The notes: a model not told the origin generated them from the letters alone. Positions 8,578 through 17,646 are shown, counted from the stretch's first letter. The stretch: DNA of 61,511 nucleotides from SBAX01 sp964646605 (GCA_964646605.1 CAZYEX010000019.1:1-61511); one strand, 5' to 3'. Numbers and translations: made by a program.

Positions 8578-9174
8578 GTGAAGCACAACCCCATCTTTTT
8601 TTTCGTCGCCTTTCCTGTCCTCGTGTGTTGTCTAGTCCCATCCGTTGCGATGGGCGGCGACCCGGTCGGTGCCTGCTGTTTCGCCCTTGGGACTCCCGGT
8701 GCCGGGTGTCTGGACGTGACGCAGAGCGAGTGCGACACGTATCCGCTGCCGCGCGTTTGGCAGTCGAGCGTAACGTGCTCCACGGGGGGTTGCGAGTTCT
8801 GCCTTGGGGACTACGCGTGTCAAGACGGCGATCCCTGTTCGCTGAACGTCTGCAACCTGGCGACCGGGAGGTGCCTCACGTACGCGGATCATGACGGCGA
8901 CCACGACGGCGTGCGCGACTGCGATGACGGCTGTCCCTACAACCCGGCGCTCACGGAGCCGGGTCCCTGCGGCTGCTCGACCTCAGACCAGGACCACGAC
9001 GGCTTGTTGGATTGTGTGGACCGCTGTCCGGATGTGCCCGGCCGGGTCTGCGACAACCCGCAGGTCCCAGCGACCTCGGACTGGTCGATCCCGCTTCTCA
9101 GCCTCGGACTCCTGATCGGCCTGGTGGCCAAGACTCGACGCACCCCCGCCCGTCGCGGGTCCTCATGCCCATGA
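8578..9174 (+). CDS. Small secreted Cys-rich protein with TSP3-like repeats and degenerate IPTL-type C-terminal signal
   Basis: A GTG start at 8578 is supported by GGAGG seven bases upstream. The 198 residues comprise a signal peptide (IFFFVAFPVLVCCLVPSVAMG), a GACC module (GACCFALGTPGAGC, residues 31-44), a Cys-rich segment, and two calcium-binding thrombospondin-3-like loops (DHDGDHDGVRDCDDGCP and DQDHDGLLDCVDRCP). The tail VPATSDWS, then a hydrophobic stretch and KTRRTPARR, aligns position by position with an IPTLSEWG-type sorting signal. It may therefore be processed by the exosortase encoded at 18.4-19.1 kb. The GACC module is nearly identical to one in the giant protein at 48.8-51.9 kb. 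Function unknown. Confidence 0.75.
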   Translation: MKHNPIFFFVAFPVLVCCLVPSVAMGGDPVGACCFALGTPGAGCLDVTQSECDTYPLPRVWQSSVTCSTGGCEFCLGDYACQDGDPCSLNVCNLATGRCLTYADHDGDHDGVRDCDDGCPYNPALTEPGPCGCSTSDQDHDGLLDCVDRCPDVPGRVCDNPQVPATSDWSIPLLSLGLLIGLVAKTRRTPARRGSSCP

Positions 9175-9212
9175 CCGTTGTCTCGCCCGCCGAACCGCTA
9201 CCCTGCCGAGGA

Positions 9213-9240
9213 TTGACGCAGGTTGGCCCGGGGTTAAGCT
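9213..9240 (+). promoter_or_regulatory. Candidate promoter for tRNA-Arg
   Basis: TTGACG (9213-9218) and TAAGCT (9235-9240) are separated by 16 bases and end 14 bases before the tRNA, a typical distance for a stable RNA gene. Confidence 0.45.
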
Positions 9241-9254
9241 AGCGATACACGAAC

Positions 9255-9328
9255 GTCCCCGTAGCACAATTGGACAGCGCGTCGGCCTCCGAAGCCGAAG
9301 GTTGCAGGTTCGAATCCTGCCGGGGACG
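9255..9328 (+). tRNA. tRNA-Arg (anticodon CCG)
   Basis: The acceptor stem GTCCCCG (9255-9261) pairs with CGGGGAC (9321-9327), followed by a G discriminator. The anticodon arm TCGGC-CTCCGAA-GCCGA gives anticodon CCG, reading CGG. The T arm GCAGG-TTCGAAT-CCTGC is canonical. The length is 74 bases and CCA is not encoded. All four arms fold by eye. Confidence 0.95.
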
Positions 9329-9456
9329 TGTCGGATACGGTGGACCCCCCTACCCGGTTCCCTATCCCCACAACCAAGTTTTTTGGACAGGCTTGCGGTC
9401 CGCCGACCGTCTAGGCTTGAAGCGGGCTTTGAAACCAGGGCAAGGGAGGTCGTTAT

Positions 9457-11223
9457 ATGCGCTCATTGATTTGGTCCAGCGGTTGCACTGTCGTTCTGTT
9501 CTGCGCGGTAGTAGCCGACGGTGGCGAGACGCCACCCAAGTCGCCCGCCGTCGTGGTTCGTACGGAACTGGGAAGCAAGCTCGACGAGTACATGACCCGC
9601 CTGGAGGGCTGGGGATTCTCCGGCGTGCTGCTGGTCGCCAAGGACGACGAGATCATCCTCCGCAAGTCCTACGGGCCTGCGGATCGATCGACCGGTCGTC
9701 CCGTGTTCACCGACACGCCCTTCACCGTCGGCTCGATCACCAAACAGTTCACCGCGGCTGCGATCATGAAACTGCAAATGGCCGGCAAGCTCAATGCGCA
9801 GGACCCCATCACGAAGTACTTCCCGGACGTTCCGGCGGACAAACGCGACATGACGCTACACCACCTTCTCACCCACACGGCCGGATTTCCTGACGCCTCA
9901 GGCGACGATTATGAGTCCTGCACGCGGGACGAAATCGTCCGCTGGGCGACGGGCTGCAAATTGCAGGGTAAGCCCGGCGAGCGCTATTCCTACTCCAACG
10001 TCGGGTATAGCCTTCTCGGGGCCGTGGTGGAGTTGGTCGGCGGGCAACCCTACGAGACTTTCCTGGTCGAGAACCTGTTCCAACCCGCGGGAATGACACG
10101 GACCGGATACGTCGCCCCCAAGTTCAACACCAGCGAATTGCCGCACGGATACACGCTGGAGGGCGATTGGGGGACCTCCCTGGATCACGCCTGGATGTCC
10201 GATGGGCCGTCATGGCACTTGCGTTGCAACGGCGGGGTTCTCTCGACGGTCGATGACATGTTCCGCTGGCACCAGGCCCTTGGGGGCGATTCGATTCTCT
10301 CCGGCGAAGTCCGTAAGTTGATGTTCACTCCGCACGTGGCGGAAGGGCCGATGGGGCGCTCGCACTACGGATACGGATGGGTGGTCACTCAAACCGTGCG
10401 GGGCACGACGTTGATTACCCACAACGGCGGCAACGGAATTTTCGCCGCCGACTGTAGGCGTTATGTGGACGAAGGCGTCTTCTATCACATTGCCTCGAGC
10501 GTCGCCTCGATGAGCGCCATCGATGCCGGCGACGTTATCCCCCGGATCATCTTCGGACTCGACTACGCGCTCCCGCCGACGGTCGTCGCCGTGGGTGCGC
10601 CGGAATTGGAAAAATGTTCCGGATCGTATCGGCTGCCCAGCGGCGGCACGCTCACTGGGAAGGTCGAGGACGGCGGTCTGACGCTGACCGCGAACGGTCC
10701 CGACGCCTTCGGCCTCCTCGCTACCGGCGATCCGGAAGAAATGAACCGGCGCAAAGCCATCACCGAGAAAACGCGGAAAGTGCTGGAAGCGGCCGATCGC
10801 GGCGACTTCGGCCCGCTGCACCGCGCTTTCGGCGGCGACCGGCCCATAGAGAACCTCAAGCAGATGGAGAGCGAGCATCGCGCCGCCCTGGAGCAGGAGC
10901 TCGGCAAGTATCAATCGTTCGAGCCCATCGGCTCGGTGGCTGCGGGGGATGGCGACGTCTTCACCTACGTTCGTCGCCGCTTCGAACGCGGCGAGGGCCT
11001 GTTGCGGTTGCGTTGGAACGGTGAACAACTGGTGGGCATCCGCGACGTCCGCTCCGCGGGCGCTGCCCGGTTTCGCCCGCAAAGTCCCATGGAGTTTTGC
11101 TCCTTCGCCCTCGGATCGAACGCCAGTCAACGCTTGACCCTGCGGTTGGATCCCTCGGGTCGTGCAACAGGGATGACGTTTCACGCCAAGGGCGGCGACA
11201 TCCTCGCAATGCGCGTCGAATGA
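9457..11223 (+). CDS. Serine hydrolase of the beta-lactamase / class C penicillin-binding fold
   Basis: The 588-residue product has an N-terminal signal peptide (CTVVLFCAVVADGGE), then the three catalytic motifs of the family: SITK (Ser93-Lys96), YSN (Tyr179-Asn181) and HNG (His322-Gly324, in the KTG position). An extra beta-rich C-terminal domain of about 230 residues follows. Such proteins are periplasmic or outer-membrane esterases, D-aminopeptidases or carboxypeptidases; true antibiotic hydrolysis is uncommon and not implied here. It has no clear operon partner. GGGAGG precedes the ATG. Fold is certain, substrate unknown. Confidence 0.9.
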   Translation: MRSLIWSSGCTVVLFCAVVADGGETPPKSPAVVVRTELGSKLDEYMTRLEGWGFSGVLLVAKDDEIILRKSYGPADRSTGRPVFTDTPFTVGSITKQFTAAAIMKLQMAGKLNAQDPITKYFPDVPADKRDMTLHHLLTHTAGFPDASGDDYESCTRDEIVRWATGCKLQGKPGERYSYSNVGYSLLGAVVELVGGQPYETFLVENLFQPAGMTRTGYVAPKFNTSELPHGYTLEGDWGTSLDHAWMSDGPSWHLRCNGGVLSTVDDMFRWHQALGGDSILSGEVRKLMFTPHVAEGPMGRSHYGYGWVVTQTVRGTTLITHNGGNGIFAADCRRYVDEGVFYHIASSVASMSAIDAGDVIPRIIFGLDYALPPTVVAVGAPELEKCSGSYRLPSGGTLTGKVEDGGLTLTANGPDAFGLLATGDPEEMNRRKAITEKTRKVLEAADRGDFGPLHRAFGGDRPIENLKQMESEHRAALEQELGKYQSFEPIGSVAAGDGDVFTYVRRRFERGEGLLRLRWNGEQLVGIRDVRSAGAARFRPQSPMEFCSFALGSNASQRLTLRLDPSGRATGMTFHAKGGDILAMRVE

Positions 11224-11307
11224 CGCGCGGGCGCGTGCCTTCTCTCACTTCCCGCCCCTGAACGTCCGATACATACCGCGCCCTCCCCTTTCGGGAGTCG
11301 GCGGGAC

Positions 11308-12339
11308 GTGCAACGGATGTCAGCGGGTTCGTATCCTGATTCGCGGCCGTCGATTCGCAAGGCGGCACTCGCCGTGTCGCGTCGCGGTTTTCTGCGCACG
11401 GCGACGGCGGCGGCGGCGGGCGCGCCGTGGATCTCCGTCCTGGGCGCCGAGAAGGCCGAGATCCCTCGCGGTCTTCGAGGTCCGCAGGCAAGATCCCAAG
11501 TGGTCCGAATCCGCGACGGGCATGTCGTCACCGGCGTACAGGTCCATCGCCCGCTTTTTGGCGAAATGCTTGATCGTGCGCTGCAAGCCCTCACCGGCCA
11601 AGCGAGCACGGCGAAGGCCTGGCGAACCCTTCTCAAGCACGACGATGTCATCGGGCTCAAGTTCAACCGCGTCGGACAAGACGTAATCGGAACGAGCGAC
11701 GCGACGGCGGGTGCGATCGTGGGTTCGCTCGTGGCGGCCGGATGGCCTGCCGAGCGGATCGTGTGCATCGAAGCCCCACCGCAAACGACCCAGCGCCTCG
11801 CGACCACGACCCCGACGGGGGGATTCCGCGACGAAGTTACGTCGTTCGGAAGCGGGGAGGATCAGTTCGCATCGGTGCTCGACCAAGTCACGGCGATCAT
11901 CGACGTTCCGTTCCTAAAGACCCATAACATCGCGGTGATGAGCGGGGCGTTGAAGAACCTCTCGCACGCCTTCGTCCGGCACCCGGCCCGGTTTCATCGC
12001 AACGGATGTTCGCCGTTCGTGGCCGACATCGTTCGGCAGCCCATTATCCGCGCCAAGCTGCGATTGTGCATCGTGGACGCCTTGCGAGTCGTCTATGAAG
12101 GCGGTCCGGACCCGCGTTCGGACGGAGTGAGCGATGAGGGGATGTTGCTTCTCTCCGCGGACCCCGTGGCGACTGATACGGTGGGCCTGAGCGAGCTCAA
12201 CACGATTCGCAGGGATCACGGCCTTGCGGTGCTATTGCCCCCCAATCGGGTCCCACCGTTCCTTGCCGATGCCCATCATGCAGGGTTGGGAACCGCCCTG
12301 TGGCACGAAATCGAGGTTGCCGATCTTGCCGCCGAATAA
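11308..12339 (+). CDS. DUF362-domain protein with twin-arginine signal
   Basis: The 343-residue product carries a Tat signal, SRRGFLRTATAAAAGAPW, with the arginine pair at residues 25-26, so it is probably exported folded with a cofactor. The body (KHDDVIGLKFNRVG, then VAAGWPAERIVCIEAP, VPFLKTHNIAVMSGALKNLS and LLLSADPVATDTVGL) is the DUF362 family. DUF362 proteins are often linked to iron-sulfur clusters, but no CxxCxxC ferredoxin motif is visible here. The start is GTG 11308 or ATG 11317; neither has a good ribosome site. Function unknown. Confidence 0.83.
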   Translation: MQRMSAGSYPDSRPSIRKAALAVSRRGFLRTATAAAAGAPWISVLGAEKAEIPRGLRGPQARSQVVRIRDGHVVTGVQVHRPLFGEMLDRALQALTGQASTAKAWRTLLKHDDVIGLKFNRVGQDVIGTSDATAGAIVGSLVAAGWPAERIVCIEAPPQTTQRLATTTPTGGFRDEVTSFGSGEDQFASVLDQVTAIIDVPFLKTHNIAVMSGALKNLSHAFVRHPARFHRNGCSPFVADIVRQPIIRAKLRLCIVDALRVVYEGGPDPRSDGVSDEGMLLLSADPVATDTVGLSELNTIRRDHGLAVLLPPNRVPPFLADAHHAGLGTALWHEIEVADLAAE

Positions 12340-12444
12340 CGGCCTCCCGGCGGAGGCAACTTCGGCGACCTTGAAAAGTCCAAGCCAGGCTAGAATTTCC
12401 GTAAGTTCGCCCCTTCCTGGAAGGCGGGGAAGCCGTGACCCACG

Positions 12445-12463
12445 CCCTGGGCATAACCCAGGG
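12445..12463. repeat. Inverted repeat CCCTGGG-cataa-CCCAGGG
   Basis: A 7-bp perfect stem with a 5-base loop (12445-12451 and 12457-12463) lies about 105 bases after the DUF362 stop. It has no T tract, so a REP-like palindrome is as likely as a terminator. Confidence 0.5.
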
Positions 12464-12512
12464 TTTCAACCCTGTCACACATGCGCGGTGCATGTTTTTT
12501 TAGACAATTCGG

Positions 12513-12541
12513 TTGACAGGGGGAGAACGTCCGAGTATACT
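12513..12541 (+). promoter_or_regulatory. Near-consensus sigma-70 promoter
   Basis: TTGACA (12513-12518), exactly 17 bases, then TATACT (12536-12541). The -35 box is perfect and the -10 box differs from TATAAT at one position. It is the best promoter seen in the window. The next annotated gene begins about 550 bases downstream. Confidence 0.75.
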
Positions 12542-13093
12542 CCTACCGGTGAGTTAGAGTTGAGGTACAGACCAGGGGTGACTCTCGACGATTATTTTGT
12601 CGAGGGCGGGTTCGAATAGATTAATCCGTCATTCATACGATTTTTCTTCGATACTTGGCATCCCACCCGAATCCTCCGGTCCTTCCTTAGCACCACCCAC
12701 CGAGGGTCGTCGGAGCTGTGTAGGTGTTCGGCCTCGTTAGGTTGAGGCAGTGCTCCGTTGCATTGGCTTGATCCTGTTCTGAGCGCGACGGGAACCGGTG
12801 CGCCGCTTGCGCCGTCCGTGCGGAACGGGCTGTATTGCTCTTTTTATGGTTTGTCAGAGGTTTTCGGAATTGTGGCGGACGAATCCGACCCTCGCTTGGC
12901 GTTCGGCGCAAGCTCGCGGAACGGTGGGCGGCAGGCTGGACCCCGCCGGTAAATGTGAAAGAGAGAAATAGGGGACGACGGTCGTCGAGCCACCCGCGCC
13001 CGGTTCGCAACGCAAGCCCGTGCGGGCGGTCACGCTCTGGAGGTCAGGGCGGTTCGATCCAACCGTCATGCGTTAAGAGGCAGAGGAGACGTT

Positions 13094-14077
13094 ATGGTCA
13101 AGAAACGGTTGAAAGCTTTTACCCTGATCGAGCTGCTGGTGGTTATCGCCATCATCGCATTGTTGATCTCGATCCTGCTCCCGAGTCTGTCGCGCGCTCG
13201 TGAGCTGAGTAAGCGTTTGGTCTGCACGGCGAACGTCAAAGGCATCGGAACGTCGGGTAAGATTTATGCCAATGACAACCAGGAAAAATGGATGATCCCG
13301 GCGTTCAAACGGAAGTTGATCGATAACGGCGGGATCGACTACCTGGCCGGCATCGCCAGTGGCGACACTTCAGACGAACAAGGGCAGGTCGGCCACGAGC
13401 GCGAGTTCGAGTCGTTTTCGGAAACGGCGACGGTGCCTTCGGCGGGGACCCCCTTTGTCTCGGTCACGCGGGCCTACTGGATGATGGTGCGTTCCGGCGA
13501 CATCACCGTCAAGCAGTTCATCTGCCCCAGCGCCGGCGATACCGAAGACGACACCGAGAACCTCGAGCTGTATTACGACTTCCAGAAATGGACGAACATC
13601 AGCTACGGCTACCAGGTTCCGTTCGGTCCCCGCGACACGCAACCGCGCGAGGGGATGGACAACCGCATGATCATCGCGGCCGACAAGGGCCCGTTCTACT
13701 CGGAAAGCTACGTACCCTCCCCCGGTTTCATGACGGCAGGCGAGGGCGGCAAGCCGATCAGTACGGAGGACTCGCCGAAGAACTGGCGGCCGTTTAACTC
13801 CACCAACCACGGCGGGCAGGCCAACGGCGAGGGCGAAAATGCCTTGTTTGCCGATGGTCACGCCTCCTTCTCGCGTACCCCCGCTGCGGGCATCGACAGC
13901 GACAACATCTACACGGTGATGATGGAAGATTGGGCGGCTACCCCGCCTCCGGGCAGGAACCGGATCCACGGCGAAAGGGTGTATGACACGCCGGAGGACA
14001 ACCCCTACCCGGGCCAGAATGCCTTCGGACAAGGTCCCGGTAAGTATTCGTCGACCGATTCGCTCATTTACCCGTAG
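13094..14077 (+). CDS. Type II secretion/pilin-like pseudopilin with planctomycete C-terminal H-DG motif
   Basis: The 327-residue product begins MVKKRLKAFTLIELLVV, a type IV prepilin leader with the conserved F|TLIE cleavage and methylation site, then the long hydrophobic helix. The C-terminal part contains NHGGQANGEGENALFADGHA, the H-x(n)-DG motif of the abundant planctomycete pseudopilin family. GGCAGAGGAGAC gives a good ribosome site. It is flanked by a strong promoter with a long leader and by a terminator at 14114, so it is probably monocistronic. Such proteins are expected in the inner membrane or in a pseudopilus; individual functions are unknown. Confidence 0.92.
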   Translation: MVKKRLKAFTLIELLVVIAIIALLISILLPSLSRARELSKRLVCTANVKGIGTSGKIYANDNQEKWMIPAFKRKLIDNGGIDYLAGIASGDTSDEQGQVGHEREFESFSETATVPSAGTPFVSVTRAYWMMVRSGDITVKQFICPSAGDTEDDTENLELYYDFQKWTNISYGYQVPFGPRDTQPREGMDNRMIIAADKGPFYSESYVPSPGFMTAGEGGKPISTEDSPKNWRPFNSTNHGGQANGEGENALFADGHASFSRTPAAGIDSDNIYTVMMEDWAATPPPGRNRIHGERVYDTPEDNPYPGQNAFGQGPGKYSSTDSLIYP

Positions 14078-14113
14078 CTCTCGTTCCCTGTCCTTGTGGG
14101 AAGGGTGAAGCCT

Positions 14114-14150
14114 GGGCGGCGGACGCGCGAGCGTCCGCCGCCCGATTTGT
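14114..14150 (+). terminator. Terminator after the pseudopilin gene
   Basis: GGGCGGCGGACGC (14114-14126) and GCGTCCGCCGCCC (14131-14143) form a perfect 13-bp stem with a GCGA loop, followed by GATTTGTTGT. The T tract is modest but the stem is very stable. Confidence 0.75.
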
Positions 14151-14371
14151 TGTATGTCAGGCATGTTGTCCCTGTTGGTAGTGTAGCGCCTGGGCGGGCC
14201 GCGGGCGCCACGAGGATTTCTCCCGCCCGATCCGTTGGGCTATCAAGGCACCCTCGACGCCCCTGCCGACCGGCGACACCCCGTTGGGGCCTACCCCAAC
14301 CGTTGCGGCTCGCTTATCCTGCCCGCATCATCGGAGGCTTGAGGCGTCGGACAGCCGATGGGGCGGATTCC

Positions 14372-16321
14372 ATGAAGTGTCCTGGATGCGGCGAGTGGGT
14401 TCCCCGATCACAGAACGCCTGCCCACGTTGCGGGACCGACGTACGCGTCCTGCATTCCGTCGACGAGCTCCGCAGCACCGTGCGCCGGACGCGGCACGCC
14501 CTCGAAGAAATCTCCGCCCGCCTGACGGAGGTGGAACAGCAAGCGGCGGCCCTGGAACCGCTGATCGCGGCCAAGCCGATCCTACCGAGCGAAGGCGACG
14601 TTGCGGCGTTCGAATCGCCGCAGCTTCATGAACCTCCCGAAACCGTCCAACCCATTGCGCGATGGGAACCTGAGCGAATCCCACGTCGCACTCCGCCGCC
14701 GCCCTCGGACGTTCTCGGTCGAGAAGCCGAGGTGCGCCTGGGTCAGAAGTGGCTGCTGATCGTGGGCATCGCCACGACGGTTCTGGCCGTCGGGTACTTC
14801 CTGAAATATTCGTTTGATCGCAACTGGGTGGGACCGGCCGGGCGCGTTGCGATGGCGTACCTTGCGGGCGTGGCCATGCTGGGCGTCGGCGAGATGCTGC
14901 GTCGGCGGCGATTCGACGTTTTTGGATTGTACCTCATGGGCGGCGGGATCGCCGTGCTGTACTTCGCGGGCTACGCGGGATTCCAAATCTATCATCTGTT
15001 CAGCCAAGTCCCGGCGTTCGTCCTCATGACGGTCGTTACGGCATTCGCCGGACTCCTGGCGCTCTCTTACGGCCAGATTTGGCTCGCGGTGCTGGGCATC
15101 ACCGGCGGGTTTCTTACGCCCGTGGTTCTCAGCACGGGAACCGACAACCAAGCGGCCCTGATGACCTACATGGTGGTCCTGAACGGCGGCATCCTGGTCC
15201 TTGCCGTCTTCAAACAATGGCGTCTGCTCAACCACCTGGGGCTGGTGTTCACCTGGCTGCTATTTTCGGCCTGGTACGTCCGACACTACCACGATGAGAA
15301 GTTCTGGACCACTACGGTTTTCCTCAACCTGTTTTTTCTGATCCATGCCTGCGTGCCGTTTGCGTACTACGTTGTTCGCCGCACGCACGAGCGCGTGACG
15401 GGGTTCGCGTTGACCATCCCGAACACGTTCATCGCCTTCGGATATTCCTACGTGACCATCCGAGGGTATTCGAGGTTGGAATGGGTCAGCGTCGCCAGCG
15501 TCGCGTACGCCGCGATCTTCCTGGCTATGGCCAGCCACTTGTACCGGAAGAACCGCGAGAATCTTGAACCGTTCGTGTTGCTGCTGGCGAAGGGCCTGTT
15601 CTTCCTCATCCTGACCGTGCCGCTGCTCTTTTCGAAGCACTGGATCACGCTCTTTTGGAACATTCAAGGCCTCGTCTTGCTCTGGGCGGCGCTGCGCCTT
15701 ACCGACGCTCGACTGCGGGGTGGAGCCGTGGTCCTGCTCATTCTCGCTACGGCGAAATTCGTGTTCTACGATTACCCGACCGTGTTCCGTCTGAATGTCT
15801 TCGAACTTTCCTTCCCCGGCGGCGGGTTCCAGACCTTGATGCTCGAACGTTGGGTGACGACGGCCGTAACGGCGGGCGTGTTGCTGTCCGCCTCACGGAT
15901 GCTCCACGCCGCGGGGCTGGGTCGCGGCGATTGGCGGGAGAACCCCGTGACCATCTTCCGCTTGCTCTTCGGCATGCTCTTGTTTCTTTCGCTGAATGTG
16001 GAAACGGCTGCATTCTTTTACGAGGCCGCTCCGCGGGCGCGCTTCGCATCCATCTCCGTGCTCTGGGCCCTTTTCGCCGCGGCGTTGATGGTCCTGGGAT
16101 TTGTCCGTGATCGCGCCGTGTTGCGGCGCTGCGCCATCGGGCTCTTTGCCGTTACGGTCCTGAAAGTATTCGTCCGCGACATGGCCCGGGTGGAGACCCC
16201 GTACCGAATTCTCTCGTTCCTGGTGGTGGGGTTGATGCTGGTGGCGGCGTCGTATCTTTATCACCGCTTCGCGGCCCGCATTCTCCCCCCGCCCAAGAAT
16301 CCGGAGACGCCGACGCCGTGA
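14372..16321 (+). CDS. DUF2339 multi-pass membrane protein with N-terminal zinc ribbon
   Basis: The open frame extends to 14096, but ATG 14372 is chosen because the protein then starts with a zinc ribbon (MKCPGCGEWVPRSQNACPRC, two CxxC pairs). A helical coiled-coil stretch (EISARLTEVEQQAAALEPL) and about sixteen or more membrane helices follow, beginning WLLIVGIATTVLAVGYFLK. The 649-residue length and the motif GPAGRVAMAYLAGVAMLGVG fit DUF2339. The following gene starts within the stop codon and is DUF3999, the usual partner. The pair probably forms one inner-membrane complex; its activity is unknown. Confidence 0.86.
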   Translation: MKCPGCGEWVPRSQNACPRCGTDVRVLHSVDELRSTVRRTRHALEEISARLTEVEQQAAALEPLIAAKPILPSEGDVAAFESPQLHEPPETVQPIARWEPERIPRRTPPPPSDVLGREAEVRLGQKWLLIVGIATTVLAVGYFLKYSFDRNWVGPAGRVAMAYLAGVAMLGVGEMLRRRRFDVFGLYLMGGGIAVLYFAGYAGFQIYHLFSQVPAFVLMTVVTAFAGLLALSYGQIWLAVLGITGGFLTPVVLSTGTDNQAALMTYMVVLNGGILVLAVFKQWRLLNHLGLVFTWLLFSAWYVRHYHDEKFWTTTVFLNLFFLIHACVPFAYYVVRRTHERVTGFALTIPNTFIAFGYSYVTIRGYSRLEWVSVASVAYAAIFLAMASHLYRKNRENLEPFVLLLAKGLFFLILTVPLLFSKHWITLFWNIQGLVLLWAALRLTDARLRGGAVVLLILATAKFVFYDYPTVFRLNVFELSFPGGGFQTLMLERWVTTAVTAGVLLSASRMLHAAGLGRGDWRENPVTIFRLLFGMLLFLSLNVETAAFFYEAAPRARFASISVLWALFAAALMVLGFVRDRAVLRRCAIGLFAVTVLKVFVRDMARVETPYRILSFLVVGLMLVAASYLYHRFAARILPPPKNPETPTP

Positions 16322-17646
16322 ACTCCTCGTGCGTCATGGCGATGCTGCTGATCCTGTCCGCGAAGGGCGCGGCGGGGCCGTCTCCCGCCGATTTCCAAAG
16401 CGTCGCTACGATCACCGGCGAGGGCAAACCCGAGGCGCCCGCCGCGATCGCACTTTCCGTGGAGGTGATTTCCCAGGCTCGCGCCGACCTCGCCGACTTG
16501 CGGCTCTTCGACGATCTTGATCGAGAAACGCCGTACGTCATCCATGAGCAGGCCCGCCCCGAGCAGGCACCGGCGTCCCACGCCTTCGGAATCGTCGCCT
16601 ACCAGAAGACCGACGACGCCGAGGAGCTGCTGCTGGAATGGCCCCGCGACGATCTGACGATCCGTGAACTCCATTTCACCATCGACGGCAAGGATTTCCA
16701 CAAGCGCGTCGAGGTTGCGGCCGGATCCGGGGCCGAGAATCTCCATCCGGTCACTGCCGACGCGATCTTCGATTTTTCATCGCGGGTGAAGCTGCGTCGC
16801 ACGCTTGTTCGCATCCCCCCCACCCGGGCCGCGGTCGTGCGAATCACCCTGCGCGACGCGAATGCGTCCACGAGCCCGCAAAGCCCGGAGATGAAGCTGC
16901 GCTACGACGGGCTGGAGTTCTGGACCGCCGGTACCGCCGCGGGGCCGTTCCGCGTAGATCGAATCGTCGGCGTCACCGGCGAAGCCAAGGCCGCCGAAAC
17001 GGAGTTCGAGCGCGTCACCATCCGCGAGCCCGCCTCTCGAATCGACAAGGACGGGAACACGATCGTCGAACTCGGAGTTCGACTGCCCGTGGCGCTGCTC
17101 ACCCTCGATGTCGCCAACCCCTACTACCATCGCCATGTGCAACTCTTGGCCTCACACGACGGCGCGGAGGAGAGCTACCGCGTCGCGGGAGGCGGGGTGA
17201 TCTACAAAGTGCCGGGGATGTCCGACTCAGAGAACGAGCTGGCCTGTGCGTCGCTCACGGCGCACCTCCGGCTCAAGGTGCTCAATGAAGACAACCCCCC
17301 ACTGCGGATTCAGAGTGTGGAAGTCGCGTGGGTGCGGCGCAACCTCATTTTCGTACCGGAGGCCGCCCGGAGTTACCGGCTTTTCGCCGGCAACGGAACG
17401 GTTGCCGCGCCGCGCTACGAACTGCGCAACTTGATCCCCGCCGACCCCGCAAGTCGCGCGAACTACCCCGCGATGTCCCTCGCGGCGTTGCAGGCCAACT
17501 CCGCCTATCGACCGCCCGTCGCACCCGTCAATCGCGAGCCGATGGAGAAAGCGATCCTCACCGTTCTGGTCGTCGTCCTGGGCTGTGCCTTGTCCTTGTG
17601 GGCATATCGCTTGCTGAAGCAGGTCCCCAAACCGACCGGCCCGTGA
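16318..17646 (+). CDS. DUF3999-like secreted/membrane-anchored protein
   Basis: The GTG start overlaps the stop of the DUF2339 gene (GTGA, 16318-16321), indicating translational coupling. The 442-residue product has a short signal sequence, a long beta-rich periplasmic region (RADLADLRLFDDLDRETPYV near the start) and a single C-terminal membrane helix (AILTVLVVVLGCALSLWAYR) with a short cytoplasmic tail. This is the DUF3999 layout. It probably sits on the periplasmic face of the DUF2339 protein. Function unknown. Confidence 0.8.
   Translation: MNSSCVMAMLLILSAKGAAGPSPADFQSVATITGEGKPEAPAAIALSVEVISQARADLADLRLFDDLDRETPYVIHEQARPEQAPASHAFGIVAYQKTDDAEELLLEWPRDDLTIRELHFTIDGKDFHKRVEVAAGSGAENLHPVTADAIFDFSSRVKLRRTLVRIPPTRAAVVRITLRDANASTSPQSPEMKLRYDGLEFWTAGTAAGPFRVDRIVGVTGEAKAAETEFERVTIREPASRIDKDGNTIVELGVRLPVALLTLDVANPYYHRHVQLLASHDGAEESYRVAGGGVIYKVPGMSDSENELACASLTAHLRLKVLNEDNPPLRIQSVEVAWVRRNLIFVPEAARSYRLFAGNGTVAAPRYELRNLIPADPASRANYPAMSLAALQANSAYRPPVAPVNREPMEKAILTVLVVVLGCALSLWAYRLLKQVPKPTGP

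Larger units (their letters stand above)
12340..13093. other. 754-bp intergenic region with strong promoter and long leader
   Basis: No coding sequence is convincing. The region holds an inverted repeat at 12445-12463, a near-consensus promoter at 12513-12541, and a small stem CTCGAC/GTCGAG shortly after the predicted start. About 550 transcribed bases would then precede the pseudopilin at 13094. No riboswitch class was recognised. It could be a long 5' leader or a separate small RNA. Confidence 0.5.

Noticed and set aside
9457..11223. Antibiotic-resistance beta-lactamase
   Set aside because: The fold and motifs are shared with many esterases and peptidases; the YSN and HNG motifs and extra C-terminal domain do not point to a resistance enzyme.
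12224..12619. 131-codon frame ending GELELRYRPGVTLDDYFVEGG
   Set aside because: The last part looks protein-like, but the frame overlaps the DUF362 gene in another phase and crosses the strong promoter; probably chance.
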